From Paenibacillus sp. NEAU-GSW1 (GTDB taxonomy: Bacteria; Bacillota; Bacilli; Paenibacillales; Paenibacillaceae), in assembly GCF_009737085.1 (NCBI RefSeq), contig NZ_WOVL01000019.1, positions 1-64,000 of the forward strand: 64,000 bases of DNA, written 5' to 3'. Made by a program: the position numbers and the translations under genes. Numbering within the stretch: the first letter of the stretch is position 1; each line of letters opens with the position of its first letter. Shown here piece after piece: positions 25,001 through 32,960 of the stretch. Under the pieces are notes generated by a model. That model did not search any database. It was given only the letters and a program-made list of their open reading frames with translations, and was not told the origin of the DNA.

Positions 25001-25542
25001 TTATTTACGATCCTCAGGATCATACGAAAGAAATCAAACGGTTTACGTTCCCTCGCCAGCAGGTTGATCCGTACTTGTGCCTAGCCGATTATTTAAAATC
25101 GGTTGAGAGCGGCGTCATGGACTACGTCGGCTTTCTCGTAGTTACAGCGGGTCAAGGCGTGCGCGAGCTAGCGCAAGAATGGAAAGAAAAAGGCGACTAT
25201 TTACGCTCGCATGCGCTGCAATCGGTCGCATTGGAAGTTGCGGAAGGTCTCGCCGAGCGTGTGCACCATATGATGCGCGATGTATGGGGATACCCGGATC
25301 CGCCAACAATGACTATGAAGCAGCGCCATGGCGCTCGTTATCAAGGCATTCGCGTATCGTTCGGTTATCCGGCCTGTCCGAATTTGGAGGATCAAGAGCC
25401 GTTGTTCGACTTGATGAAGCCTGAGGATATTGGCGTGGAATTGACGGAAGGCTTTATGATGGAACCTGAAGCGTCGGTTTCCGCAATGGTATTTGCCCAT
25501 CCGGAAGCGCAATATTTCAATGTCGAGAAGGTCGAAAGATAA
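22096..25542 (+). CDS. metH: Cobalamin-dependent methionine synthase
   Basis: Transfers methyl from methyl-tetrahydrofolate via methylcobalamin to homocysteine. All four modules are present in order: homocysteine domain (DGAMGTMIQ; zinc ligands C227, C290, C291), pterin domain (GERTNISGS), cap and cobalamin domain with D720-x-H722-x-x-G725 (DVHDIGKN), and the C-terminal reactivation domain (RVHHMMRDVWGY and YPACPNLEDQ). Length 1148 from a TTG with GAAAGAAGGG ten bases upstream; an upstream ATG has no site. Monocistronic or with rnz (43-bp gap). Confidence 0.97.
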   Translation: MSKPTIKELMQQRILILDGAMGTMIQQADLKEEDFGGEELDGCNEMLVLTRPDVIQRIHEQYLEAGADIIETNTFGATSVVLAEYDIPEKAREINIAAATLARNAVDKYSTPERPRYVAGALGPTTKTLSVTGGVTFDELVESYFEQTVALIEAGVDAILLETSQDTLNVKAGSIGVRNAYKHTGIELPIMISGTIEPMGTTLAGQSIESFYISLEHLKPISIGLNCATGPEFMRDHIRSLSEIADSAISCYPNAGLPDENGHYHESPESLALKMSAFAEQGWLNIAGGCCGTTPEHIRAMDEMMSKFQPRTVFGTHAPAVSGIDTVYIEPENRPIMIGERTNISGSRKFKRLIKEGKFDEASEIARAQVKGGAHVIDINLQDTDIDEAYAVHQFIPEVVKKIKVPLMLDSTYDHIIELGLKYSQGKAIINSINLEDGESKFEKILPLIHQYGAAVVMILIDERGQAVSRQAKMEVAERSYDLLVNKYGMNPDDIIFDPNMFPVGSGDPQYIGSAVETIEGIRMIKEKFPRAKTILGLSNISFGLPDAGREVLNSVYLYHCTKAGLDYAIVNTEKLERYASIPEDERKLAEDLIYNTNDDTLAAFVAAFREKKVVKKEKISNLTLEERLASYVVEGTKEGLIPDLDEALNKYSPLEVINGPLMRGMEEVGRLFNNNELIVAEVLQSAEVMKASVAHLEQFMEKNESSVKGKIILATVKGDVHDIGKNLVEIILSNNGYKIINLGIKVPPEKLIEAYREEKADAIGLSGLLVKSAQQMVITAQDMRNAGIDAPILVGGAALTRKFTKTRIGPEYDGLVLYAKDAMDGLDIANKLMDKEHRAKMEEELAAYKASGAEEAEEKKPLPELSRAIRSKISTDAPVYIPPDTDRHVLRNVPIPHIVPYVNMQMLLGHHLGLKGNVENLLNEGNEKAVQLKETVDGILHEGHVNGIIQAHGMYRFFPAQSSGNDIIIYDPQDHTKEIKRFTFPRQQVDPYLCLADYLKSVESGVMDYVGFLVVTAGQGVRELAQEWKEKGDYLRSHALQSVALEVAEGLAERVHHMMRDVWGYPDPPTMTMKQRHGARYQGIRVSFGYPACPNLEDQEPLFDLMKPEDIGVELTEGFMMEPEASVSAMVFAHPEAQYFNVEKVER

Positions 25543-25585
25543 CAGAAACGTCATGCGCTTCGCAACAATGTGAGGGATTAACGTG

Positions 25586-26509
25586 ATGGATATATGGTTT
25601 CTCGGAACTGGCGCCGGCAGGCCGACAAAGGAACGCAATGTAACATCGATTGCGCTGCGTCTTCCTGAGCCGGATTGCGCGTTATGGCTGTTCGATGCAG
25701 GTGAAGCGACGCAGCATCAATTTATGCGTACGCCGTTAAAGCTGAATAAATTGGAGGCGCTGTTCGTCACTCATTTGCACGGCGACCATACATTTGGCAT
25801 TCCAGGATTGCTTGGCACAAGATCGTATGTTGGCGGGAACGGCCCTTTAAAATTGTTTGGGCCTCCCGGTATTCGCGAGTTTACGGAAACGGCGCTTCGT
25901 CTCAGCAGCACGCATCTCGATTATGAAATTGAGTATCACGAAATTGAAGCGGGCGTCATTTGGGAAAATGATCGATTTACAATTGAAGCGAGGGAGCTCG
26001 AGCATCGCGTTCCTTGTTTTGGCTATCGTATTGTCGAGCATGATCGCCCCGGCAAACTGAATGCGGAGAAGCTAAAGGCGCTTGGCGTTCCCGAAGGTCC
26101 GCTTTACGGGATGCTGAAGAAAGGTATCGACATAACGATGCCGGACGGAAGCACAATATCGGCGGCCGAAGTTTCCGGCGCTCCGCTTAAAGGAAGAATC
26201 ATTACGATACTTGGGGATACGAAGCCTTGCTCGAATACTGTTCTGCTTGCGCGGAACGCCGATCTGCTTGTGCATGAAGCGACTTTTGCAGCCGATCAGC
26301 AGGAAAAAGCACATTTGTACGGTCATTCTACGACAGCCGAAGCTGCGGAGGCGGCTCGCGAAGCTGGAGCTAAGCAGCTAATCATGACGCATTTCAGCTC
26401 AAGATTTACGGAGCTTCATATTTCGGAGCTTGAGCAGGAAGCGAGAGCTATATTCCCGAATTCGCATGCCGCTCATGATTTATTTCATATGATGATCCCT
26501 TGTCCGTAA
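25586..26509 (+). CDS. rnz: Ribonuclease Z
   Basis: Metallo-beta-lactamase-fold endonuclease that matures the 3' ends of tRNA precursors. The zinc motif HLHGDH gives H63, H65, D67 and H68, the same numbering as the B. subtilis enzyme, with later ligands in LEHRVPCFGY, ILGDTKPC and MTHFSSRF. The exosite arm GPLYGMLKKG is present, as in the long flexible-arm type. Length 307. The ATG follows GAGGGAT. Ends at a terminator. Confidence 0.96.
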   Translation: MDIWFLGTGAGRPTKERNVTSIALRLPEPDCALWLFDAGEATQHQFMRTPLKLNKLEALFVTHLHGDHTFGIPGLLGTRSYVGGNGPLKLFGPPGIREFTETALRLSSTHLDYEIEYHEIEAGVIWENDRFTIEARELEHRVPCFGYRIVEHDRPGKLNAEKLKALGVPEGPLYGMLKKGIDITMPDGSTISAAEVSGAPLKGRIITILGDTKPCSNTVLLARNADLLVHEATFAADQQEKAHLYGHSTTAEAAEAAREAGAKQLIMTHFSSRFTELHISELEQEARAIFPNSHAAHDLFHMMIPCP

Positions 26510-26527
26510 TCCGTAAGACATATGAAA

Positions 26528-26578
26528 AGGGGGTGTCCCATAAGTCATTAAAATGACGATGGGATCCCCCCTGTTTTA
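26528..26578 (+). terminator. Terminator after rnz
   Basis: GGGGG-TG-TCCCAT pairs with ATGGGA-T-CCCCC, with an inner TCATT/AATGA helix, followed by CTGTTTTA. Confidence 0.8.
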
Positions 26579-26686
26579 TGTAGGTTAAACAGCAAACTGC
26601 ACATCAAATGTTCCGTTTGCCATTATTATTCGTGCATAAGAGACTCTATGAGCAAATGAACAGGATATCGAAGAGAACATTTACTA

Positions 26687-26713
26687 AGTCTTGGCATACG
26701 CCAGGTCTTTTTT
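26687..26713 (+). terminator. Terminator-like hairpin upstream of mrfA promoter
   Basis: AGTCTTGGC and GCCAGGTCT form an imperfect stem with one wobble and one mismatch around ATAC, then six Ts. It precedes the mrfA -10 element, so it would insulate the operon from upstream transcription. Confidence 0.55.
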
Positions 26714-26730
26714 ATTTTTGTATCGCCATT

Positions 26731-26750
26731 TATAATAAGAACAACCGTTC
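26731..26750 (+). promoter_or_regulatory. mrfA -10 element with LexA-like box
   Basis: TATAAT (26731-26736) is followed two bases later by GAACAACCGTTC (26739-26750), a perfect GAAC-N4-GTTC palindrome like the SOS core seen at lexA. No good -35 is visible. SOS control of this operon is an inference from this site. Confidence 0.65.
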
Positions 26751-26769
26751 TAGTTAAGGAGTGGATTGT

Positions 26770-29019
26770 TTGTTTCAGAAAAAGACGCTTTCCCAGCTAA
26801 TCGAGGAATTGCGGGGAAATGAAAATATTATTAATTGGCATGAGATACAGCCGCAGGAGGCCAGAACAAAGCCGGTGCCTGAGAGCGTAAGCCCGCGCAT
26901 TAAAGACGCCCTGGCTAAACGCGGCATTGCGGAACTTTACTCGCACCAGCACACGGCCTATGAAACGATTCGAAAAGGCGAGAACGTCGTCGCTGTCACG
27001 CCGACAGCTTCGGGCAAAACATTATGCTATAACCTGCCTGTACTGCAGACGATAGCGGAAGACGACGGCAGCCGCGCGCTATATTTGTTCCCGACGAAAG
27101 CTCTGGCGCAAGACCAAAAAAGCGAACTCAATGAGATGATTGAGGAAATGGGTATTGATATAAAAAGCTTCACGTATGACGGGGATACCGCCCCGGCCAT
27201 TCGGCAGATCGTTCGGACAGTCGGGCATATCGTCATTACGAATCCCGATATGCTTCATTCGGCGATTTTGCCGCATCATACGAAATGGGTAAGCCTGTTT
27301 AGCAATCTGAAATACATTATTATTGATGAATTGCATACATACAGGGGCGTTTTCGGCAGCCATGTAGCCAATGTCATTAGAAGGCTTAAGCGTGTCTGCA
27401 AGTTTTACGGCAGCAGCCCGTTATTTATATGTACGTCTGCGACAATCGCCAACCCGAAGGAGCTGGCTGAGCAGTTAACCGGAGAGCCTATGCGACTCAT
27501 CAACGACAACGGCGCGCCGAGAGGAAGGAAGCATTTCGTTTTCTATAACCCGCCAATCGTAAACAAGCCGCTGAATTTGCGGAAAAGCTCAACGGCAGAA
27601 GTAAACCAGCTGGCGAAACAATTTCTTTCTAATAAAATACAAACTATTGTGTTTGCCCGAAGCCGGGTAAGGGTCGAAATTATTTTAAGCCATTTGCAGG
27701 AACTGGTTAAAAACGAAATCGCGGCTAAGTCCATTCGCGGCTACCGGGGCGGCTATCTTCCGAACCAGCGCAGGGAAATCGAAAAAGGGCTGCGGAACGG
27801 CGACATTCTGGGCGTAGTAAGTACGAACGCGCTGGAGCTGGGCGTAGACATTGGGCAGCTGCAAGTGTGCGTAATGACCGGCTATCCCGGCAGCGTCGCC
27901 AGTACATGGCAGCAAGCAGGCCGGGCAGGCAGACGTCACGGCGAAGCTCTTGTATTAATGGTTGCCAGCAATACGCCTATCGACCAGTATATCGTTCAGA
28001 ATCCCGAATACTTCTTCGACCGTTCCCCGGAGTCGGCTCGAATTAATCCGGAAAACTTGCTTATTCTTGTCGATCATATACGATGCGCTTCGTACGAACT
28101 TCCGTTTAAGCAGGGCGAACAATTCGGTCAAGGCGAAATAGAGGAGGTGCTAGAATACCTTGTAGAAGAAAGGGTGCTTCATCGCGCGGCAAGTACTTAC
28201 TACTGGGCGAACCAGTCTTTCCCTGCCAGCGAAGTAAGTCTGCGTTCCGCCGCTCAGGAAAACGTCGTGATCATAGACCAATCGGACATAGCTAACGTAA
28301 ACATAATCGGAGAGATGGACCGGTTCAGCGCGATGACCTTGCTTCACGACGAAGCCATCTATCTCCACGAGGGCGTCCAGTTCCAAGTGGAAAAGCTGGA
28401 CTGGGAACATAAAAAAGCTTATGTCCGGGAAGTCGAAGTCGACTATTACACCGACGCAAACCTGGCCGTTAAACTTAAGGTTCTGGATATTGACAGAACG
28501 GAAAGCAGACGAATTTCTTCTATTCATTACGGAGAGGTGCGAATTAACGCCATACCGACCATTTTTAAAAAAATCCGCTTAACCAGTTTCGAGAATATCG
28601 GGTATGGAACGATTAGTCTTCCCGAAGAAGAGCTGCATACCAGCGGGACCTGGTTAGAACTGACGGAAGTCGATTCGAGCATGGATACTAAAACGCTGGA
28701 ACAGCTGCTGGTCGGGATTGCCAATGTATTGGGGCATATCGTTCCGATTCATGTCATGTGCGACCGAAACGATACTCACGTCGTATCGCAGATTCGGGCC
28801 GAGCATACGCAATTGCCTACTATTTTTATTTATGACCATTACCCTGGCGGCATTGGTTTGGCCGAAGACGTATACAAGCGCTTCGACGAAATAAAAGCCG
28901 CTGCGAAGAACGTGTTAAAAAAATGCCCTTGCTCCGACGGCTGCCCTTCATGTATAGGTACGCAAATCGAAGGACTTAACGCCAAGCAAAAGGCTATAGA
29001 GCTACTGGGGGCTATATAA
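26770..29019 (+). CDS. mrfA: DEAD/DEAH-box helicase MrfA (YprA)
   Basis: Superfamily 2 helicase that works with the nuclease MrfB in repair of mitomycin-type damage in B. subtilis. Walker A region TPTASGKT is at 77-84, DELH at 186-189, SAT motif and GRAGRR motif VI follow. The C-terminal MZB-type zinc cluster C-x-C-x3-C-x2-C is C719, C721, C725, C728. Length 749 from a TTG eight bases after AAGGAG; an upstream GTG overlaps that site. Close similarity to B. subtilis MrfA over the full length is evident. Confidence 0.96.
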   Translation: MFQKKTLSQLIEELRGNENIINWHEIQPQEARTKPVPESVSPRIKDALAKRGIAELYSHQHTAYETIRKGENVVAVTPTASGKTLCYNLPVLQTIAEDDGSRALYLFPTKALAQDQKSELNEMIEEMGIDIKSFTYDGDTAPAIRQIVRTVGHIVITNPDMLHSAILPHHTKWVSLFSNLKYIIIDELHTYRGVFGSHVANVIRRLKRVCKFYGSSPLFICTSATIANPKELAEQLTGEPMRLINDNGAPRGRKHFVFYNPPIVNKPLNLRKSSTAEVNQLAKQFLSNKIQTIVFARSRVRVEIILSHLQELVKNEIAAKSIRGYRGGYLPNQRREIEKGLRNGDILGVVSTNALELGVDIGQLQVCVMTGYPGSVASTWQQAGRAGRRHGEALVLMVASNTPIDQYIVQNPEYFFDRSPESARINPENLLILVDHIRCASYELPFKQGEQFGQGEIEEVLEYLVEERVLHRAASTYYWANQSFPASEVSLRSAAQENVVIIDQSDIANVNIIGEMDRFSAMTLLHDEAIYLHEGVQFQVEKLDWEHKKAYVREVEVDYYTDANLAVKLKVLDIDRTESRRISSIHYGEVRINAIPTIFKKIRLTSFENIGYGTISLPEEELHTSGTWLELTEVDSSMDTKTLEQLLVGIANVLGHIVPIHVMCDRNDTHVVSQIRAEHTQLPTIFIYDHYPGGIGLAEDVYKRFDEIKAAAKNVLKKCPCSDGCPSCIGTQIEGLNAKQKAIELLGAI

Positions 29020-29078
29020 TGAATCTGTATGACAACAGCTTGATAGAGAGGCTGTTCGAATCGGAGGGGACGCGATGA
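29019..29078 (+). CDS. Candidate 19-codon coupled micro-ORF between mrfA and mrfB
   Basis: The mrfA stop (TAA) shares its last A with an ATG; that frame encodes 19 residues (MNLYDNSLIERLFESEGTR) and its TGA overlaps the mrfB ATG as ATGA. A GGGGG stretch lies 5-9 bases before this ATG. The frame bridges the two genes exactly with TAATG and ATGA junctions, so it may relay ribosomes or encode a short peptide. It could also be chance. Confidence 0.4.
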   Translation: MNLYDNSLIERLFESEGTR

Positions 29079-30448
29079 GCGCACTGCGAGATCGAATGAA
29101 TCGGCTTCGAGGGAGCGGAAGCGTAAGTACTGGCTATAACGAAGCGGCCGGCGCGCTCGCAGCCGAAGCCTTATCGGAAACATCCGATGCGCACCAAGCC
29201 GCGGCTGACGTACAGGCGACACGGCCGCAGCCGGTTGAAGTTGAAACAGAGCGGCTGCATCCGGAATGGACGCCTTTTGGCGTACGGCTGCGATGCAATG
29301 CAGAAGGCGAATTTTTGCTTCGGGAAACCAGATATCCGGCAAGCCATCGCCACGGGATTCATCAGCTGACAGAGCTGCGGGAAGCGGCGGCCGGACTGTC
29401 CGCCTTTCATGGCGAAACGGTTCATGCGGAGCAGTTGCTGTTTCTCGATTTGGAGACGACGGGGCTCGGCATCGGTACAGGCAATGTGCCCTTTATGGTC
29501 GGCATTGCCTATTTGCAAGGGGAGCAGTTTGTCGTGGAGCAAACGCTTATTCGGCATCCGGCAGAGGAGAGAGCGATGCTCGCGTATTTGGAAACGATGC
29601 TTCCTAGCTTCCGATACCTGGTGACCTATAATGGGAAAACGTTCGATTGGCCCGTTATGCTGAACCGTTTTATTATGAACGGCAGAAACAGCCGCGCATG
29701 GGAGCCGCTGCATCTTGATTTTCTTCATCCCGCCCGCAGCATATGGCGCAATACGTTAACTTCCTGCAAGCTTAGCCATGTGGAGGAGGAACGGCTTGGC
29801 ATCGAGCGCATCGACGATGTTCCGGGCTCGCTTGCCCCGCAGCTCTATTTTCAATATTTAGCTGACGGCGAACCGGATACGTTAAAGGGCGTGTTCCGCC
29901 ACAATGAAATCGATATGCTGTCGCTTGCCTGCCTTGCCATTCGTTTCGGCCATCTGCTAGGGAACAAGACAATGGATGAGGCGCAGGATTGGCCTAAGCG
30001 GTATGTGGCTCTTCCGGAGCAAACCGAGGAGCTGGTGCGCACTGGATTGTGGCTGGAGAAAATGGGACTGCTCGAAAGAGCCGAGCTGCTTTTTGCGCTC
30101 GCCGCAGATGCCGAGGGTGGCGAAGCGGACGCTTTGCTTAAGCTCGCAGGGCGTGACAAGAAGGCTGGAAATTGGACCCGAGCTGTGTTATTGTGGCAGA
30201 AGGCTATAGCTGTTCCGGTTAAGTATGGTGCGGCTTCATTGAACGCTTGCGTGGAGCTGTCGATGTACTATGAACATAAGCTGAAAGATTACAGTTCGGC
30301 TTTACAATACGCAACAGAGGCGCTGGAGCATGCGCTTGGCAATCCGCTCCTTGGCCGGGCAGACGCGAAGAAAAGAGCGGAGCTCGCCAGCCTTCGGAAT
30401 CGCCAAGAACGGCTTCAGCGCAAGTCGGGAAGGATGCAGGGGAAATGA
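29075..30448 (+). CDS. mrfB: DEDDh-type 3'-5' exonuclease MrfB (YprB)
   Basis: RNase H-fold exonuclease partner of MrfA. After a ~110-residue poorly conserved N-terminus the DEDD domain opens with FLDLETTG (D125, E127), continues through VTYNGKTFDWP and HLDFLHPARS, and ends with RHNEIDMLSLA. The C-terminal ~120 residues are helical and TPR-like. Length 457. GGAGGGG lies five to seven bases upstream of the ATG. Overlaps the next gene by 4 bp. Confidence 0.93.
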   Translation: MSALRDRMNRLRGSGSVSTGYNEAAGALAAEALSETSDAHQAAADVQATRPQPVEVETERLHPEWTPFGVRLRCNAEGEFLLRETRYPASHRHGIHQLTELREAAAGLSAFHGETVHAEQLLFLDLETTGLGIGTGNVPFMVGIAYLQGEQFVVEQTLIRHPAEERAMLAYLETMLPSFRYLVTYNGKTFDWPVMLNRFIMNGRNSRAWEPLHLDFLHPARSIWRNTLTSCKLSHVEEERLGIERIDDVPGSLAPQLYFQYLADGEPDTLKGVFRHNEIDMLSLACLAIRFGHLLGNKTMDEAQDWPKRYVALPEQTEELVRTGLWLEKMGLLERAELLFALAADAEGGEADALLKLAGRDKKAGNWTRAVLLWQKAIAVPVKYGAASLNACVELSMYYEHKLKDYSSALQYATEALEHALGNPLLGRADAKKRAELASLRNRQERLQRKSGRMQGK

Positions 30449-31263
30449 AAGAGCATGGGATTGAGACGAAGCCGGGCGGCATTTTGCTTGATTTGGACGG
30501 CACGTTGTATCATGGAACGAAACGAATAGAAGGCGCTGACCGGCTGATCGATAAGTTGAAAGAGTGGCGGCTGCCTTACCGGTTCGTCACAAACAATTCC
30601 AGCGCAGCGCCGGAGACGGTCGCTGAACGTCTGAATGCGATGGGGATCGCAGCGGAGGCAAGCGAGGTATGCACTTCCGCGCAAGCGGCTGCCGAGCATA
30701 TTGCCCGGCTTAAATCGGGCGCGGCCGTATTTATTATCGGCGAAGCCGGATTGATTCGAGCGGCGGAGGAAGCCGGCTTGCAAGTGGTTGAAGAAGCTCC
30801 GGACTTCGTGCTGCAAGGCATTGACCGTGAATTGAGCTATGCGCGTCTTGCCGCAGCAGTTCGCCACATTCATAACGGGGCAACGTATGTGTTGACCAAT
30901 CCAGATTTGCTGCTCCCGTCGGAAACGGGCTTAATGCCCGGAGCAGGCTCAATCGGCGCTATGCTGACTGCGGCAGGCGGGCAAGAGCCGATGTTGATCG
31001 GCAAGCCTTCGCCGATTTTAATGGATTATGCGCTCGATAAGCTGGAGTTGACAGCGGATGAGACGTGGGTCGTCGGCGACAACCTGGCGACAGATATTGC
31101 TGCCGGCAAAGCTTCCGGCTGCGGGACTGTGCTGGTTCTTACGGGCCTCACGAACGCAGACAATATGGAAAGCTACGCTTCGATCGCCGGCTGCAGGCCC
31201 GATGCGGTATGTGCAAATTTAGATGAGCTGATCTCGTATATTTCCAGCTCGACCGGGATATAA
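30445..31263 (+). CDS. HAD-IIA family sugar-phosphatase-like protein
   Basis: 272-residue HAD hydrolase of the NagD/AraL/YutF type. Motif I LLDLDGTLYHG, motif II VTNNSSAAPETVAERL (the NagD signature), motif III lysine in LIGKPSP, motif IV VVGDNLATDIAAG. A C2-type cap lies between motifs II and III. The substrate could be a nucleotide or sugar phosphate. Starts inside the mrfB stop (ATGA) and lies in the repair-gene operon, so a housekeeping role on damaged nucleotides is possible but unproven. Confidence 0.85.
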   Translation: MKEHGIETKPGGILLDLDGTLYHGTKRIEGADRLIDKLKEWRLPYRFVTNNSSAAPETVAERLNAMGIAAEASEVCTSAQAAAEHIARLKSGAAVFIIGEAGLIRAAEEAGLQVVEEAPDFVLQGIDRELSYARLAAAVRHIHNGATYVLTNPDLLLPSETGLMPGAGSIGAMLTAAGGQEPMLIGKPSPILMDYALDKLELTADETWVVGDNLATDIAAGKASGCGTVLVLTGLTNADNMESYASIAGCRPDAVCANLDELISYISSSTGI

Positions 31264-31301
31264 GAGAAGGAAGCGAACGGACAGGAAGGAAGCGAGCGGT
31301 A

Positions 31302-32117
31302 ATGCCTGAATTGCCGGAAATGGAAAATTATCGGCTGATGCTGTCGGATCGAATTGCCGGCGCGCAGATTACAGGAACGGAAGTGACGAGAGAGGCTTCC
31401 GTTCATATGACCGCCGAACAGTTTGAAGAAGCGTTGGCGGGAAAGACAGTATGGTTTATTGAGCGGCGCGGCAAGCATTTGCTGTTTCATCTGGATAACG
31501 GCAAACGGCTGTTGCTGCATTTAATGCTGGGCGGCAGCATGTTTTTTGGAACAGACGAGCAAAAGCCGGACCGTACAGTACAAGTCACGATCAAATTTAC
31601 GAGCGGCAATCTTTATTTCATCGGCTTGCGACTAGGCTATTTGAAGCATATGTCCGTGAAAGAGGTTGACAAGGAGCTTGCCTCTCTAGGACCGGATCCA
31701 TTCGATAAACGTCTGACGCTGGAGCGGTTTGTCAGCCGATTCGCCAAAAAACGCGGAACGCTCAAAGCGGCTCTCGTCGATCAGCATGCAATTTCGGGTA
31801 TCGGCAATTGTTACGCGGATGAAATCGCTTTTGCCGCATCGGTTAGGCCCGATACAAAAATAACAGCTATCGGCGATGACACGTGGGCACGCCTTTATGA
31901 TTCGATGCATAGAGTGCTAACAGAGGCGCAGGCACGCGGCGGCTATATGGAAATGCCGTTTACAGCAGAGGATCATCTGACCGGTGGATTTAACGGAAAT
32001 GAGAAAGTATATGATCGTGCCGGGCTGCCCTGCATACAATGCGGTACAGCTATCGAGCAGATCGAAGTTTCTTCCCGCAAGGCATTTCTATGCCCGTCAT
32101 GCCAGAAGGACCAATAA
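31302..32117 (+). CDS. Fpg/Nei-family DNA glycosylase
   Basis: Bifunctional DNA glycosylase/AP lyase family. The processed N-terminus MPELPEME gives the catalytic Pro2 and Glu3; Lys58 in RRGKHLLF matches the conserved Lys57 position; GIGNCYADEI carries the helix-two-turn-helix; the C-terminal zinc finger is C-x2-C-x16-C-x2-C. Length 271. It may be a paralogue of MutM, which in relatives lies near polA, so no symbol is given. It lies 38 bp after the HAD gene and 3 bp before the endonuclease IV-like gene, which would act on its products. Confidence 0.88.
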   Translation: MPELPEMENYRLMLSDRIAGAQITGTEVTREASVHMTAEQFEEALAGKTVWFIERRGKHLLFHLDNGKRLLLHLMLGGSMFFGTDEQKPDRTVQVTIKFTSGNLYFIGLRLGYLKHMSVKEVDKELASLGPDPFDKRLTLERFVSRFAKKRGTLKAALVDQHAISGIGNCYADEIAFAASVRPDTKITAIGDDTWARLYDSMHRVLTEAQARGGYMEMPFTAEDHLTGGFNGNEKVYDRAGLPCIQCGTAIEQIEVSSRKAFLCPSCQKDQ

Positions 32118-32120
32118 GCG

Positions 32121-32960
32121 ATGATGCGGACCGGCCGGCATCTGAGCATTCGTAACGGCTATGCAGCAGCGGCCAAGACGGCGAAGGACAGCGGGATGGG
32201 CGCATTTCAATACTTTCCGAAAAACCCTCGCAGCTTGACAGTAAAAAGCTTTGATCGCCGGGATGCCGCAAAATGCGCCGATCTGTGCCGCGAGCACGGC
32301 ATCGCAACCATTGCCCATACGCCCTATCCGACCAATTTGGCGGCTGACGGCGAGGGCGCTAGGGAGCGGGTCGTTCAATCGCTGCTCAATGATTTGGACA
32401 TTGCAGAGCATTGCGGCTCGATTGGCGTTGTCGTGCATTTCGGCATCTATAAGGGAGCCGAGATTTTGCGAGGCTATCAATCGATTATTCAGAGCTTAAA
32501 TGAGGTGACGGCGAATTGGTCAGGAGAAGCTAAGCTGCTCATCGAAATACAATCCGGCGAACATGCGTTTATGGGAACGACGTTCGAGGAGCTGGCGCAA
32601 ATTCGCAATTTATGCAATGAGCCGGCAAAGCTCGCCTTTTGCCTTGATACATGCCATATGTTTGCCAGCGGGATGTGGAAAGGCGCAGGAGACGAAGCTT
32701 GGCTTGAGACAGCTGAAAAGCAGGGAATCTTGAATGCGGTTGCAGCCGTGCATTTTAACGACTCGTTGTATCCGGGAGGATCACGGCGGGATCGGCACGC
32801 ACCGGTCGGTCAAGGCTATATTGGACTCGAAGCGATGCGCTGGATAATGTCGCTGGAGGGACTTCGAGCTGTCCCCTTTATACTGGAAACGCCTCCAGAC
32901 GAGGATGGACGATACGAAAAGCAATTGAATCTGATGCGTGAATGGGGGATTCATCTATGA
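32121..32960 (+). CDS. Endonuclease IV-like AP endonuclease
   Basis: TIM-barrel AP endonuclease family 2 (Nfo) relative of 279 residues. Recognisable metal-site motifs: VVVHFG, LLIEIQSGEH (Glu ligand), FCLDTCHMFASG, AAVHFNDS, SRRDRHAPVGQG and FILETPP. Some motifs differ from canonical Nfo, for example HTPYPTN in place of HAPYLIN and HFGIYKG in place of HPGSH, suggesting a divergent subfamily. The start has AGAAGGA ten bases upstream. Stop overlaps the next ATG by 4 bp. Probably acts after the adjacent glycosylase. Confidence 0.85.
   Translation: MMRTGRHLSIRNGYAAAAKTAKDSGMGAFQYFPKNPRSLTVKSFDRRDAAKCADLCREHGIATIAHTPYPTNLAADGEGARERVVQSLLNDLDIAEHCGSIGVVVHFGIYKGAEILRGYQSIIQSLNEVTANWSGEAKLLIEIQSGEHAFMGTTFEELAQIRNLCNEPAKLAFCLDTCHMFASGMWKGAGDEAWLETAEKQGILNAVAAVHFNDSLYPGGSRRDRHAPVGQGYIGLEAMRWIMSLEGLRAVPFILETPPDEDGRYEKQLNLMREWGIHL

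Noticed and set aside
29019-29078. mrfB starting at the upstream ATG as a longer protein
   Set aside because: That frame differs from mrfB and ends on its start codon, so it cannot extend MrfB.
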